Part shown: positions 1-5,034 of the stretch, one piece after another
Layout of the letters: the number at the start of each line of letters is the position of its first letter
How positions within the stretch are numbered: position 1 is the first letter of the stretch
Source of the DNA: JALRAP01 sp046302815
GTDB taxonomy: Bacteria > Bacteroidota > Bacteroidia > AKYH767-A > OLB10
Reading direction: 5' to 3'
Assembly: GCA_046302815.1 (NCBI GenBank)
Contig: JBKCHO010000105.1
Coordinates: 1-5,034 of the forward strand
Length of the DNA stretch: 5,034 bases
Notes under the pieces: generated by a model
Database searches by the model: none
What the model saw: the letters and a program-made list of their open reading frames with translations, nothing else
What the model was told of the DNA's origin: nothing
Translations under genes and position numbers: made by a program

Positions 1-419
1 CCACCTGAACCACTACCGGCGCAAGCACCAGTTGTCCAGGAGTAGAGGGTAGTACCAGGAGTACCTGCACCAGCGCTCAAGGTGTAAAGGGTGGTGCTGG
101 ACTGATCGATAATCTGCAAACCAACTTCAGAAGGGAATGTACCGCCGTTGGTGTAGAACAGGGTGTAAGCAGTGTTTCCAGCCAAAGTCACTGGGATGTC
201 GATTGTGGATCCAGTGGTGAATGAAGGTCCGAGGGTGGTTACCACAGTAGCACCTTGACGGACTTCCATGGTGGCACCGTTCCAACCGTCGCCGAAGGAG
301 TCGGTGAGGCGGAAGATGTAATTACAAGTAGTGGAACCAGACGAACCGGGAGTACCGAAACCGAAGAACAAGGCGTTCTGGCCTTCGCAGTATGGACCTC
401 CGTTGAAGCCGAATACGGA
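1..419 (-). other. Ig-like domain 7, incomplete and carrying a second inserted module
   Basis: From residue 1539 to the window edge. After the IFNPPSVF linker, GGPYCEGQNALFFGF (Cys1549) looks like a B strand, since Y-C-E-G-Q-N-A is the usual opening of Bacteroidota Ig-like repeats. Instead of a C strand, a Gly/Ser linker (TPGSSGSTT) and an FGDGWNG module follow, then another Gly/Ser run, AGSGSGG. The C strand and the partner Cys must lie below position 1 if this is a host domain. Because the second half is not visible, this could also be a short stub before a free-standing module. Confidence 0.55.
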
Positions 420-3400
420 AGGAGGATTGAAGATGTTCTTGGTGAGGGTGGTGCTGCTGGAGCAGAGGTTGTCAGCCACGGTGAGGGTGTAAGTGGTATT
501 CACCAGTGGGTTGTCGGTAGCATTCTGGGTGGAAGCCGAGAAGCCGTTGGTGCCGCTCCAAGAGTAGGTAACAGGACCGGCATAGGTGAAGGTCACACCA
601 GGATCAGGAGTGAAACGGTATGCATCCAATGCACCAGACCAGTTGAGTGCATTCCTACCGGGCACGGCGTTGGCCAAAGTTCCGGTAGCGTTCTCGATAC
701 CTTGCGTGTGGTTCGAACCATCGCCGGTCATCTGGGTGGTGTGGATCTCGATCACGTTCGATGACTCATAGAGGTGAATCTGGCCCGATACAGGTGAGCC
801 GCCACCACCGAAGTGCGGTACGTTGTTGAACTGGATAACGAATACACGGTTAGGAGCCGAACCTACGGTAGCATAAGAGATGCCGTTGGTGGTATTGTTC
901 AAATCATCCCAAGCCAATGCGATCACATTGTTAGGAACGGTTGGGTTTGGCAACAACTGGCCAGAACAACATCCTGCACCTGAACCAGCACTGAAAGTGG
1001 CGAAGCCGTTGGTGGAGATGTAGATGTTGTTGTAGGAGTTTCCGTAGAAGGTGAAGTTGAACGGAATGGAGTAAGGACCACCAACCACATCATCACCTGT
1101 TGGACCAGCGGTACCCGAGATGGTGATGGGTGCGTGCGCAATGCTGGCGCCGGTGTAAGTACCACCAGGAACACCTGGGATCAACTGCGAGGTGAGGGTT
1201 ACTTCAGTGCCGGGACAAGATGTACCAGTCGGAGTAAGAGCCGAAGTGGCTACAGGACCGCCGATCACATTTAAGGTGATAGCATTGCTACCAACGCACA
1301 AGCCAGAACCAACGCTAATCGAGTAGGTGGTAGTCACCAACGGAGTGACATTGATGGATTGTGTAGTGGCGGTGGTGTTCCAGGCGTAAGGACCAGGAAC
1401 CACCGAGTTGGCGGTAAGGGTAACAGTCGTTCCGCGACAAATATCAGTGGAAGGGGTAGAAGTGGTGAAGGTAATCGGGGGAGGAGCAATTACGGTTGTG
1501 ATTACATTAGAGAATGCATCAGGCGTACAGCCCGTACCGATGAAACGAACACGCAGGTAGAAGGTAGCAGGACCACTGGCAACCAGGTTCTGGTTAACAC
1601 TCGTAGCATTGTTGATGTTGGTGTAGTTTACCTGATCAGTGGAGAACTGCCACTGGATGCTTCCGCTATAACCTGGGTCAACAGAGTAGGCCAGCGAGGT
1701 GTTACAAGAAGCGTTGGTAGGTCCGTTGATGTTGGAGGCTACTGGAGGAACGGGAGCCGTGTAAACGATGTTCACAAAGTAATCCTCGGTTTCACCCCAA
1801 GTATAGGTTCCGCAGCCGTTAACAGCAGGCAGTGTGCTCTCGATGGCTACCACGCGCATACGGGTGTTGCCCAAAGTGGCGCAGTTTGGAACGATGATGT
1901 TTCCTGAGAGCACGGTACCACCTACCTGGAATGTGGTAAGCGGACTGGTGTAAACCAGTTCACCGGTTCCGGCGAAGTCACCATTCTGATCAGCATCAAT
2001 GAAGATGCGCACATAACCGGAGTAGGCGAAACCACCGCACTGACCAACGGTCACGCTGAATGGTACACTAGTGCCTTGTCCCAAATCAGGAACGGTGGCG
2101 AAACCGGCATAGTTGCTGTAACGGTTTTGAATAGATCCGATACCGGGAGCCACAGACGAACAGGTAGATGAATTGTTCAAGGTTCCGATGGATACATTGA
2201 AGATCTCGTCATCCGCGGCAGAAGTTGCTGCACTCACGCAGTAGCACAATTCAGAACCGACAAACACCGGTGTCGATGTATTCGACAAACCGCTGTTGGT
2301 ACAGGTCATCTCCACGCGATACCAAGCGGCAGCCTGTGCAGTTGCAGCATAGGTAGGGCCTTGAACTGCAGCACCACAAGAGTTGGTAGTCCAGGTGTGC
2401 AATGTGGTGTTCAAGAAGTTCGGCCAATTGGTAGGTTGAGCAGTATAGGTATAAATAACAGTACCTGCCTCATTCAAAATCTGAATACCCACCTCATCCG
2501 GCCATGATCCTTGAGTTGACCAGTACAGGTTATACGAGGTGGAGGAATTCAAAGTCACGGGTACATCGATGGTTGTTCCCGTAACGAAAGTAGAACCCAA
2601 TGTGGTTACTACAGTGGATCCTTGACGCACCTGCATCAGGGCGCCATTCCATCCGTCACCGAATGTATCGGTCAAACGGAAGATGTAGTTACAGGATCCA
2701 CCTACACCCAAGTTGGTCCATGGTCCGTTGGCGGTAGGAGCCGACTGCCAAGAGAAGGTGTTTCCGAAATCAACCACCGGGTTCGAGAAACTCAAGGTGA
2801 AGTTGGTAGGAGTGTTTGAACAAACGGTTGGAACGCTAGCCAATGTATTGCCAGGGTTTGGAGTTCCGTTACACTGTGGGGGAGCTTGAAGGTCGATCAA
2901 GTAATCTTCGGTCTCACCATAGGAGAAGGTTCCGCATGGGTTTACAACAGAAGACTCTACAAATACAACACGCAAACCAGTCAAACCAGTGCCAGCCGTG
3001 ATTGGAACGGTTATGTTGCTGGTGAACACTTGTGAAGGAAGTGTTACTGTACCAAATGGCTTGGTATAAACCAATTCATTGGCATCCAAGAAATCTCCAT
3101 CGCGGTTATAATCAATGAATACTTTGGCGCTGTTGCTATAAGCAAATGTTCCGCAATAACCGAGCGTCAAAGACAAAGGAACGGTACCGCCTTGGAAAAT
3201 GATTGGAGCAGCAACAGTAGTGGTGAAGTTCGAATATCGACCCGCAATAGAACCTGGGCCAGGAGCAGCCACTCCACAGGTCGAAGAATTATTCAAAGAG
3301 CCGAATGTCACATTGAAGATTTCCTCATCGAATGTAGTTGTAGCACCGGAAGCGCAGTAACAAACATATGGTGGGTTGATGTTCACTTGAACCGGAGTGG

Positions 3401-5034
3401 AAGTTCCCGATTGGCCGCTGCAGGTAACCACGCACTGATACCAAGTGGCAGTAGTGGGTGCTGCGGATGCAGTAGGCTGATCGGTACCGAAGTTGGTCCA
3501 TGGACCGTTGGCGGTAGGACCTGATTGCCACTGATACGAGTTACCGGTGGTGGTAGGGGTATTTTGTAAAGACAAGGAAACGGATGCTCCTGTACAGATC
3601 GAGCTCAATGAGGTGATGGTGTTACCCGGGTTCGGAATACCAGAACATGCATTACCTGCAATGATGTTAACGAGATAGTCTTCGGTCTCACCCCAAGTGT
3701 AGGTTCCGCACGCATTCACGGTTGAACTTTCCACATTCACTACACGCATACCGGTTAAGCCGGGCAAGGCGTTTGCAGGAATGGTAACCGTGGCCGTGGC
3801 TGTGTGGTTACCCGTAGTAACAGGACCGTCCAATACCAATTCGCTGGCATCGTAGGTGCCGCTTTGGTTGAAGTCGATCCACATGCGTGATTTGTTGCTG
3901 TATTGACCACCACAGCTGGTCATGGTAACCGATGCGGAAACAACTGTTCCCTGGGCCAAGCTAGGTGGGGTAACCGAGGTGGTGAAGTTGGAATATTGCG
4001 ATGCTATGGATCCAGGTCCGGGCGCAACGCTGAAACAACTTGAAGAATTATTGAGTGTACCCAATGAAACATTGGTGATATCTTCGTCTGCATTGGATGT
4101 TGCATTCGATGTACAATAGCAATTGAGGAATGGGTTCACCGCAACTGAAACGCAGTTGCTGGTGTTGGTTAGTCCGCTGTTGGAGCAAGAAGTAACCAAA
4201 CGGTATGAGGTGTTTGCTGTGATAGTGGTAGTCAGTGCAGATGCTGTGGCACCAGCGATGTTGGTCCAAGGACCGTTACATGAAGTAGCCGATTGCCATG
4301 CATAAGAAACACCTAATCCGGCTGTGATGCCAGATGATGTGATTGAGAAGTTGGTGTTTGGACAAGCTGTTGCAGGTGCAGTGATAGTACCTGCGTTGGG
4401 CTGTCCTGCACAAGGAATAGCGGGTACGAAAGTGATACAACCAACGAATCCGCGGGGCACGTTTGCAAAGGTTGCGGAGGCAAGTCTGGGAGATCCTGCA
4501 GCACTGGCGTTGGCGGTACTAAGTCCACCACTCAACAGGTCACAACCGCCTGAGGAAGTGATATAGGATAATCCGGAAGTAAGTGTTGAATACCGAAGGT
4601 TACCGGTTGTTGGAGTTGCTGCGTTAGCAGCATTGATGGCGATACCATAGGTGGCACCGGCAGGAATCAACAAGTTCAATCCACCGTTGAAGAACGACTG
4701 CGGAGTGGTACTTGTTCCACTGGCAACACCCGAGATGGTGGCTGATCCGAACTGGGTCCAGTTAGCCGTAGTCAGAGCCGGGAAGGCTGCTGCTGATCCG
4801 AAGGAAAGCGGAGTTGTACGGTACCAAGCCTCGGTAGCGGTCAACTGGGTGCTTGAGCAGACACTCGAGATGTCTGTGATGATAACCGCGTAAGAGTTGT
4901 TGTTGCGGAAGTTGAAGGTCACCTTACCGTTTCCGTTGTTGTTGGCAACATTGGAACATACGGGCTGGGCAGACACTTGCGTGCTCGCAACAAACACAAA
5001 CGCAATACATACGAGCCATGAGATGGCTGTACGG
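1..5034 (-). CDS. Giant secreted modular surface protein (Ig-like / GEVED / FGDGWNG repeats), partial at both ends
   Basis: A single frame is open for 1,677 codons from 5033 to 3 with no stop, which cannot be chance. The translation starts in a signal peptide and continues through an N-terminal beta domain, three Ig-like plus GEVED units, two more Ig-like domains, an Ig-like domain holding a beta-sandwich, and an Ig-like domain holding an FGDGWNG module. The residues are dominated by Thr, Ser, Gly, Asn and Val, typical of extracellular beta-sheet repeat proteins; Cys are placed as pairs within domains. No enzyme domain or active-site motif is visible. From family knowledge, such proteins in Bacteroidota are exported by Sec and then the type IX system, and act as adhesins or matrix components; that role is inferred. 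The start codon is a few codons above 5034, because residue 1 (Arg) already reads as the charged end of a signal peptide and no in-frame ATG follows nearby. The C-terminal part, including any sorting domain, lies below position 1. Confidence 0.96.
21..326 (-). other. FGDGWNG module, copy B
   Basis: Residues 1570-1671, bounded by Cys1570 and Cys1671. It starts CNYIFRLTDSFGDGWNGA, then EVRQGATVVTTLG, IDIPVTL, a TFPSEVGLQI strand, and ends YSWTTGAC. Hand alignment with copy A gives about 60 identical positions of 102, with the first 30 residues closest. It is four residues shorter than copy A in the region before the last strand. Gly/Ser-rich linkers flank it on both sides, which suits an independently folding unit placed in a loop. 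Confidence 0.82.
423..1259 (-). other. Ig/PKD-like domain 6, split by a large inserted beta-sandwich
   Basis: Residues 1259-1537. The host begins SCPGTEVTLTSQL (B strand, Cys1273), then breaks off, and resumes only near residue 1486 with PVTYSWSGTNGFSAST (C strand with Trp) and NTTYTLTVADNLC (F strand, Cys1524). B and C strands are normally separated by a handful of residues; here about 200 lie between them. The Cys1273-Cys1524 distance is 251 against 47-59 in uninterrupted copies. The YSWSG.NGF form and the TYTLTV.DN.C ending are typical of Bacteroidota PKD/Ig-like repeats, so the host assignment is good although its halves lie far apart. Confidence 0.75.
606..1097 (-). other. Inserted beta-sandwich domain with CCSGQ motif (nested in Ig6)
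   Basis: Residues about 1313-1476, with a Gly/Pro-rich lead-in from about 1287. Strands in order: YSIPFNFTFYGNSYNNIYIS, TNGFATFS, an AGCCSGQLLP loop, NNVIALAWDDLN, a SYATVGSAPNRVFVIQF stretch, SGQIHLYESSNVIEIH, NHTQGIENATG and DAYRFTP. The order IPF.F.FYG..Y...YIS.NGF.F / IA..W.DL / Y...G.APNR.FV..F / LYE.SN.IEI / QGIEN..G matches a beta-sandwich module that I recall in many Bacteroidota secreted proteins; it resembles NIDO-like extracellular folds in its FYG..Y and W.DL pattern, but I cannot name the family with certainty. Cys1355-Cys1356 are adjacent, which could make a vicinal disulphide. No catalytic residues are evident. Confidence 0.72.
1260..1478 (-). other. Ig/PKD-like domain 5 (short)
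   Basis: Residues 1186-1258. It has a B strand CRGTTVTLTANS (Cys1199), a short C strand YAWN, TTQSINVTPLVTTTYSISV, and a final Cys1246 before NAITLNV. The tyrosine-corner-like TTTYS.SV and C.G..VTLTA patterns are standard for Bacteroidota PKD/Ig-like repeats. At about 73 residues and a Cys spacing of 47 it is shorter than its neighbours. It probably acts as a spacer in the stalk. Confidence 0.72.
1479..1763 (-). other. Ig-like domain 4
   Basis: Residues 1091-1185. After a Pro-rich linker (YTAPVPPV) come a B strand around Cys1110, the C strand GSIQWQFSTDQVNYTN with the conserved Trp, and the F strand TFYLRVRFIGTGC ending at Cys1169. The Cys spacing of 59 is that of an uninterrupted copy. The QWQFSTD..NYTN form resembles the SprB-type or bacterial Ig-like repeats of gliding adhesins rather than the GPWTN form of Ig1-3. 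It ends in the Pro-rich linker IAPPP. Confidence 0.72.
1764..2246 (-). other. GEVED-type domain 3
   Basis: Residues 930-1090. It carries CYC, DDEIFNVSIGTLNNSSTC, APGIGSIQNRYSNY, FIDADQNGDFAGTGELVY, MRVVAIES and CGTYTWGETEDYFVNI (GETEDYF at 1080-1086). The loop Asp1013-x-Asp1015-x-Asn1017-Gly1018-Asp1019 with Glu1025 keeps the calcium-loop spacing of copy 2. Besides the five shared Cys (930, 932, 958, 999, 1074) it has an extra Cys1051 and a short LPA insertion before the last conserved Cys. It is the last GEVED domain in the window; the Ig-like domains that follow lack one. Confidence 0.89.
2376..2693 (-). other. FGDGWNG module, copy A (nested in Ig3)
   Basis: Residues 781-886, bounded by its own pair Cys781 and Cys886. 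It starts CNYIFRLTDTFGDGWNGA, followed by QVRQGSTVVTTLG, IDVPVTL, a SWPDEVGIQI strand and ends HTWTTNSC. The C.Y...L.D.FGDGWNG opening and the later EVG..I strand are the hallmark of a small beta module that I recall in many Bacteroidota T9SS cargo proteins, often near proteases or adhesion domains. The Asp/Gly-rich opening looks suited to metal binding, but that is inference. By hand alignment it is about 60% identical to copy B at the other end of the window. Confidence 0.82.
2709..2750. repeat. Conserved DNA repeat within Ig3 (partner at 3489-3530)
   Basis: This is the second copy of the 42-base patch (37 of 42 identical). It encodes the C strand of Ig3 and ends only about five codons before the inserted FGDGWNG module begins on the minus strand. 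Ig1 has a looser match around 4261-4301, encoding WQSATSCNGPWTN. Confidence 0.75.
2883..3362 (-). other. GEVED-type domain 2
   Basis: Residues 558-717. It carries CYC, DEEIFNVTFGSLNNSSTC, APGPGSIAGRYSNF, FIDYNRDGDFLDANELVY, LRVVFVESS and CGTFSYGETEDYLIDL. The motif GETEDYL is at 706-712. The loop Asp641-x-Asn643-x-Asp645-Gly646-Asp647 with Glu653 is the best candidate calcium-binding loop of the three copies and resembles the D-x-N-x-D-G loops of dockerin and EF-hand proteins. Conserved Cys are 558, 560, 586, 627 and 700. The GETEDY motif lies 258 residues after that of GEVED1, which sets the length of one undisturbed Ig-plus-GEVED unit. Confidence 0.9.
3363..3647 (-). other. Ig/PKD-like domain 2
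   Basis: Residues 463-557. It opens C-S-G-I-P-N-P-G-N-T, with a B strand around Cys480 (ICTGASVSL), a C strand SYQWQSGPTANGPWTN (498-513) and an F strand WYQCVVTC ending at Cys538. The Cys480-Cys538 spacing of 58 agrees with Ig1 and Ig4, so this copy is uninterrupted. Cys534 is extra. It pairs with the following GEVED2 as the second Ig-plus-GEVED unit. Its C-strand region is close at DNA level to the same region of Ig3. Confidence 0.82.
3489..3530. repeat. Conserved DNA repeat within Ig2 (partner at 2709-2750)
   Basis: These 42 bases differ from 2709-2750 at only 5 positions by direct comparison, with exact runs of 14 and 15 bases. They encode the WQS..PTANGPWTN segment of Ig2. The flanking parts of the two Ig domains are more diverged at DNA level, so this is a patch of unusually high identity. 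Confidence 0.75.
3660..4121 (-). other. GEVED-type domain 1
   Basis: Residues 305-458. It begins CYC and continues DEDITNVSLGTLNNSSSC, APGPGSIASQYSNF, WIDFNQSGTYDASELV, MRVVNVESS and CGTYTWGETEDYLVNI. The last motif (448-454) matches the GEVEDY signature that names the Pfam GEVED family of Bacteroidota secreted proteins, with Thr replacing Val. The loop Asp387-Asn389-Ser391-Gly392 ending at Glu398 has the D-x-N-x-S-G pattern of a calcium-binding loop, but it is weaker and one residue shorter than in copies 2 and 3. Five Cys (305, 307, 333, 374, 442) recur in all copies. The molecular function of the family is not established. Confidence 0.88.
4122..4412 (-). other. Ig/PKD-like domain 1
   Basis: Residues 208-304, opening with the linker motif C-A-G-Q-P-N-A-G that recurs before Ig2 and Ig3. 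The core strands are ACPNTNFSI (B strand, Cys224), SYAWQSA (C strand with the conserved Trp), NGPWTN, and TSYRLVTSC (F strand, Cys283). The Cys224-Cys283 spacing of 59 residues is the reference value for an uninterrupted host domain in this protein. An additional pair, Cys252 and Cys294, is absent from Ig2 and Ig3 and may give this copy a second disulphide. Such domains normally act as spacers or adhesion surfaces. Confidence 0.8.
4413..4967 (-). other. N-terminal beta-rich domain of the secreted protein
   Basis: Residues 23-207. The segment starts with Asn-rich strands (KVTFNFRNNNSYAVIITDI) and has an AWYRTTP stretch near 69-75, an IPAGATYGIAI strand at 123-133, a GNLRYST strand near 145-151, and ends in PRGFVGCITF near 193-202. 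This order (AWYR-like strand, IPAG.TYGI, short Tyr strand, PR.F.G.I.F at the end) resembles a beta-sandwich that I recall at the N-terminus of other Bacteroidota secreted proteins, where the closing motif often reads NPR.W.GTI. I cannot assign a Pfam name from sequence alone. Cys26, 59, 164 and 199 could form two disulphides. Its function is unknown; binding or capping of the repeat stalk is a guess. Confidence 0.6.
4968..5033 (-). other. Sec signal peptide (N-terminal tip missing)
   Basis: Residues 1-22 read R-T-A-I-S-W-L-V-C-I-A-F-V-F-V-A-S-T-Q-V-S-A, followed by Gln-Pro-Val-Cys. A basic residue precedes a hydrophobic core (residues 4-16), and VSA before Gln23 is a good signal peptidase I site (small residues at -3 and -1). 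The Cys at 9 lies inside the core with no lipobox arrangement around it, and Cys26 lies after the predicted cut, so a lipoprotein is unlikely. The initiator Met and probably one or more basic residues lie above the window edge. The ribosome binding site and promoter are therefore also outside. Confidence 0.88.

Larger units (their letters stand above)
2247..2876 (-). other. Ig/PKD-like domain 3, split by an inserted module
   Basis: Residues 720-929. The host part starts C-N-G-T-P-N-P-G-N-T, has its B-strand Cys at 738, and the C strand TFSWQSAPTANGPWTN (759-774), nearly identical to Ig2. Directly after TNLGVGGS an FGDGWNG module of 106 residues begins; the host resumes with AWYRVEMTC (F strand, Cys911) and SGLSNTSTPVFV. 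The host Cys738-Cys911 distance is 173, against 58-59 in Ig1, Ig2 and Ig4, an excess of about 115 that fits the inserted module plus linkers. The frame is intact on both sides, so this is a nested domain and not a broken gene. Confidence 0.82.

Noticed and set aside
1359..1907. Plus-strand open frame of 182 codons, and a similar one of 169 codons at 255-764
   Set aside because: They lie wholly antisense to the long frame, have no recognisable domain, and are rich in Arg, Gly, Ser and Val as expected from reading Thr/Ser/Gly/Asn codons backwards. They are shadows.
2376..2693. The insertion in Ig3 as an assembly chimera or mobile element
   Set aside because: The frame is intact on both sides, there are no inverted repeats or target duplications that I can see, codon use looks the same, and the inserted segment is a normal protein module with a relative in the same gene.
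4926..5019. Minus-strand ATG at 5019 as the start of the gene
   Set aside because: It is in another frame and meets a TAA after 31 codons. The long frame instead reads as a signal peptide at this point, so its start is above the window.
4968..5033. Lipoprotein signal, because Cys residues lie at 9 and 26
   Set aside because: Cys9 is inside the hydrophobic core and Cys26 comes after Gln-Pro-Val, which is not a lipobox. VSA before Gln23 is a better cut site for signal peptidase I.
1..5034. CRISPR array or tandem DNA repeats, suggested by recurring words such as ttggtccatgg and ggtagga
   Set aside because: The recurrences are hundreds of bases apart, imperfect, and follow codon boundaries of conserved protein motifs. 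They are coding repeats.
1..5034. Multi-gene system such as defence, secretion or toxin delivery
   Set aside because: Only one gene is present in the window, with no catalytic, nuclease, toxin or partner domain. Any system would need neighbouring genes that are not shown.

Overview
The whole window is the inside of one very large gene on the minus strand. One reading frame (codons starting at 5033 and running down to position 3) is open for 1,677 codons without a stop. It translates into a secreted, modular, beta-rich surface protein. The start codon lies just above position 5034 and the stop lies below position 1, so both ends are missing, although the N-terminus lacks only a few residues. 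Residue numbers below count from the first complete codon at 5033. No second gene, RNA gene, promoter, terminator, mobile element or CRISPR array is visible.

The organism is most likely a member of the Bacteroidota (Flavobacteriales or Chitinophagales type). This follows from the domain set: three GEVED-type domains with the GETEDY signature, Ig/PKD-like domains with WQS...GPWTN motifs, two FGDGWNG modules, and a CCSGQ-containing beta-sandwich. These modules recur together in large type IX secretion (T9SS) cargo proteins of that phylum. A T9SS C-terminal sorting domain would be expected beyond the window but cannot be seen.

Layout from N- to C-terminus (high to low coordinates): signal peptide (about 1-22); N-terminal beta domain ending in a PRGFVG motif (23-207); Ig1 (208-304) and GEVED1 (305-458); Ig2 (463-557) and GEVED2 (558-717); Ig3 with an FGDGWNG module nested in it (720-929) and GEVED3 (930-1090); Ig4 (1091-1185); Ig5 (1186-1258); Ig6 with a beta-sandwich of about 165-190 residues nested in it (1259-1537); and the start of Ig7, again carrying an FGDGWNG module (1539 to the window edge).

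The most notable structural point is nesting. Spacing of the conserved Ig cysteines shows that extra domains sit inside Ig-like hosts rather than between them, certainly in Ig3 and Ig6 and probably in Ig7. The protein is also strongly acidic and nearly free of lysine: by hand count 5 Lys, 27 Arg, 45 Asp and 28 Glu in 1,677 residues. The likely role is a cell-surface or matrix adhesin or scaffold. No catalytic domain is visible. I do not see evidence for a new multi-gene system here.
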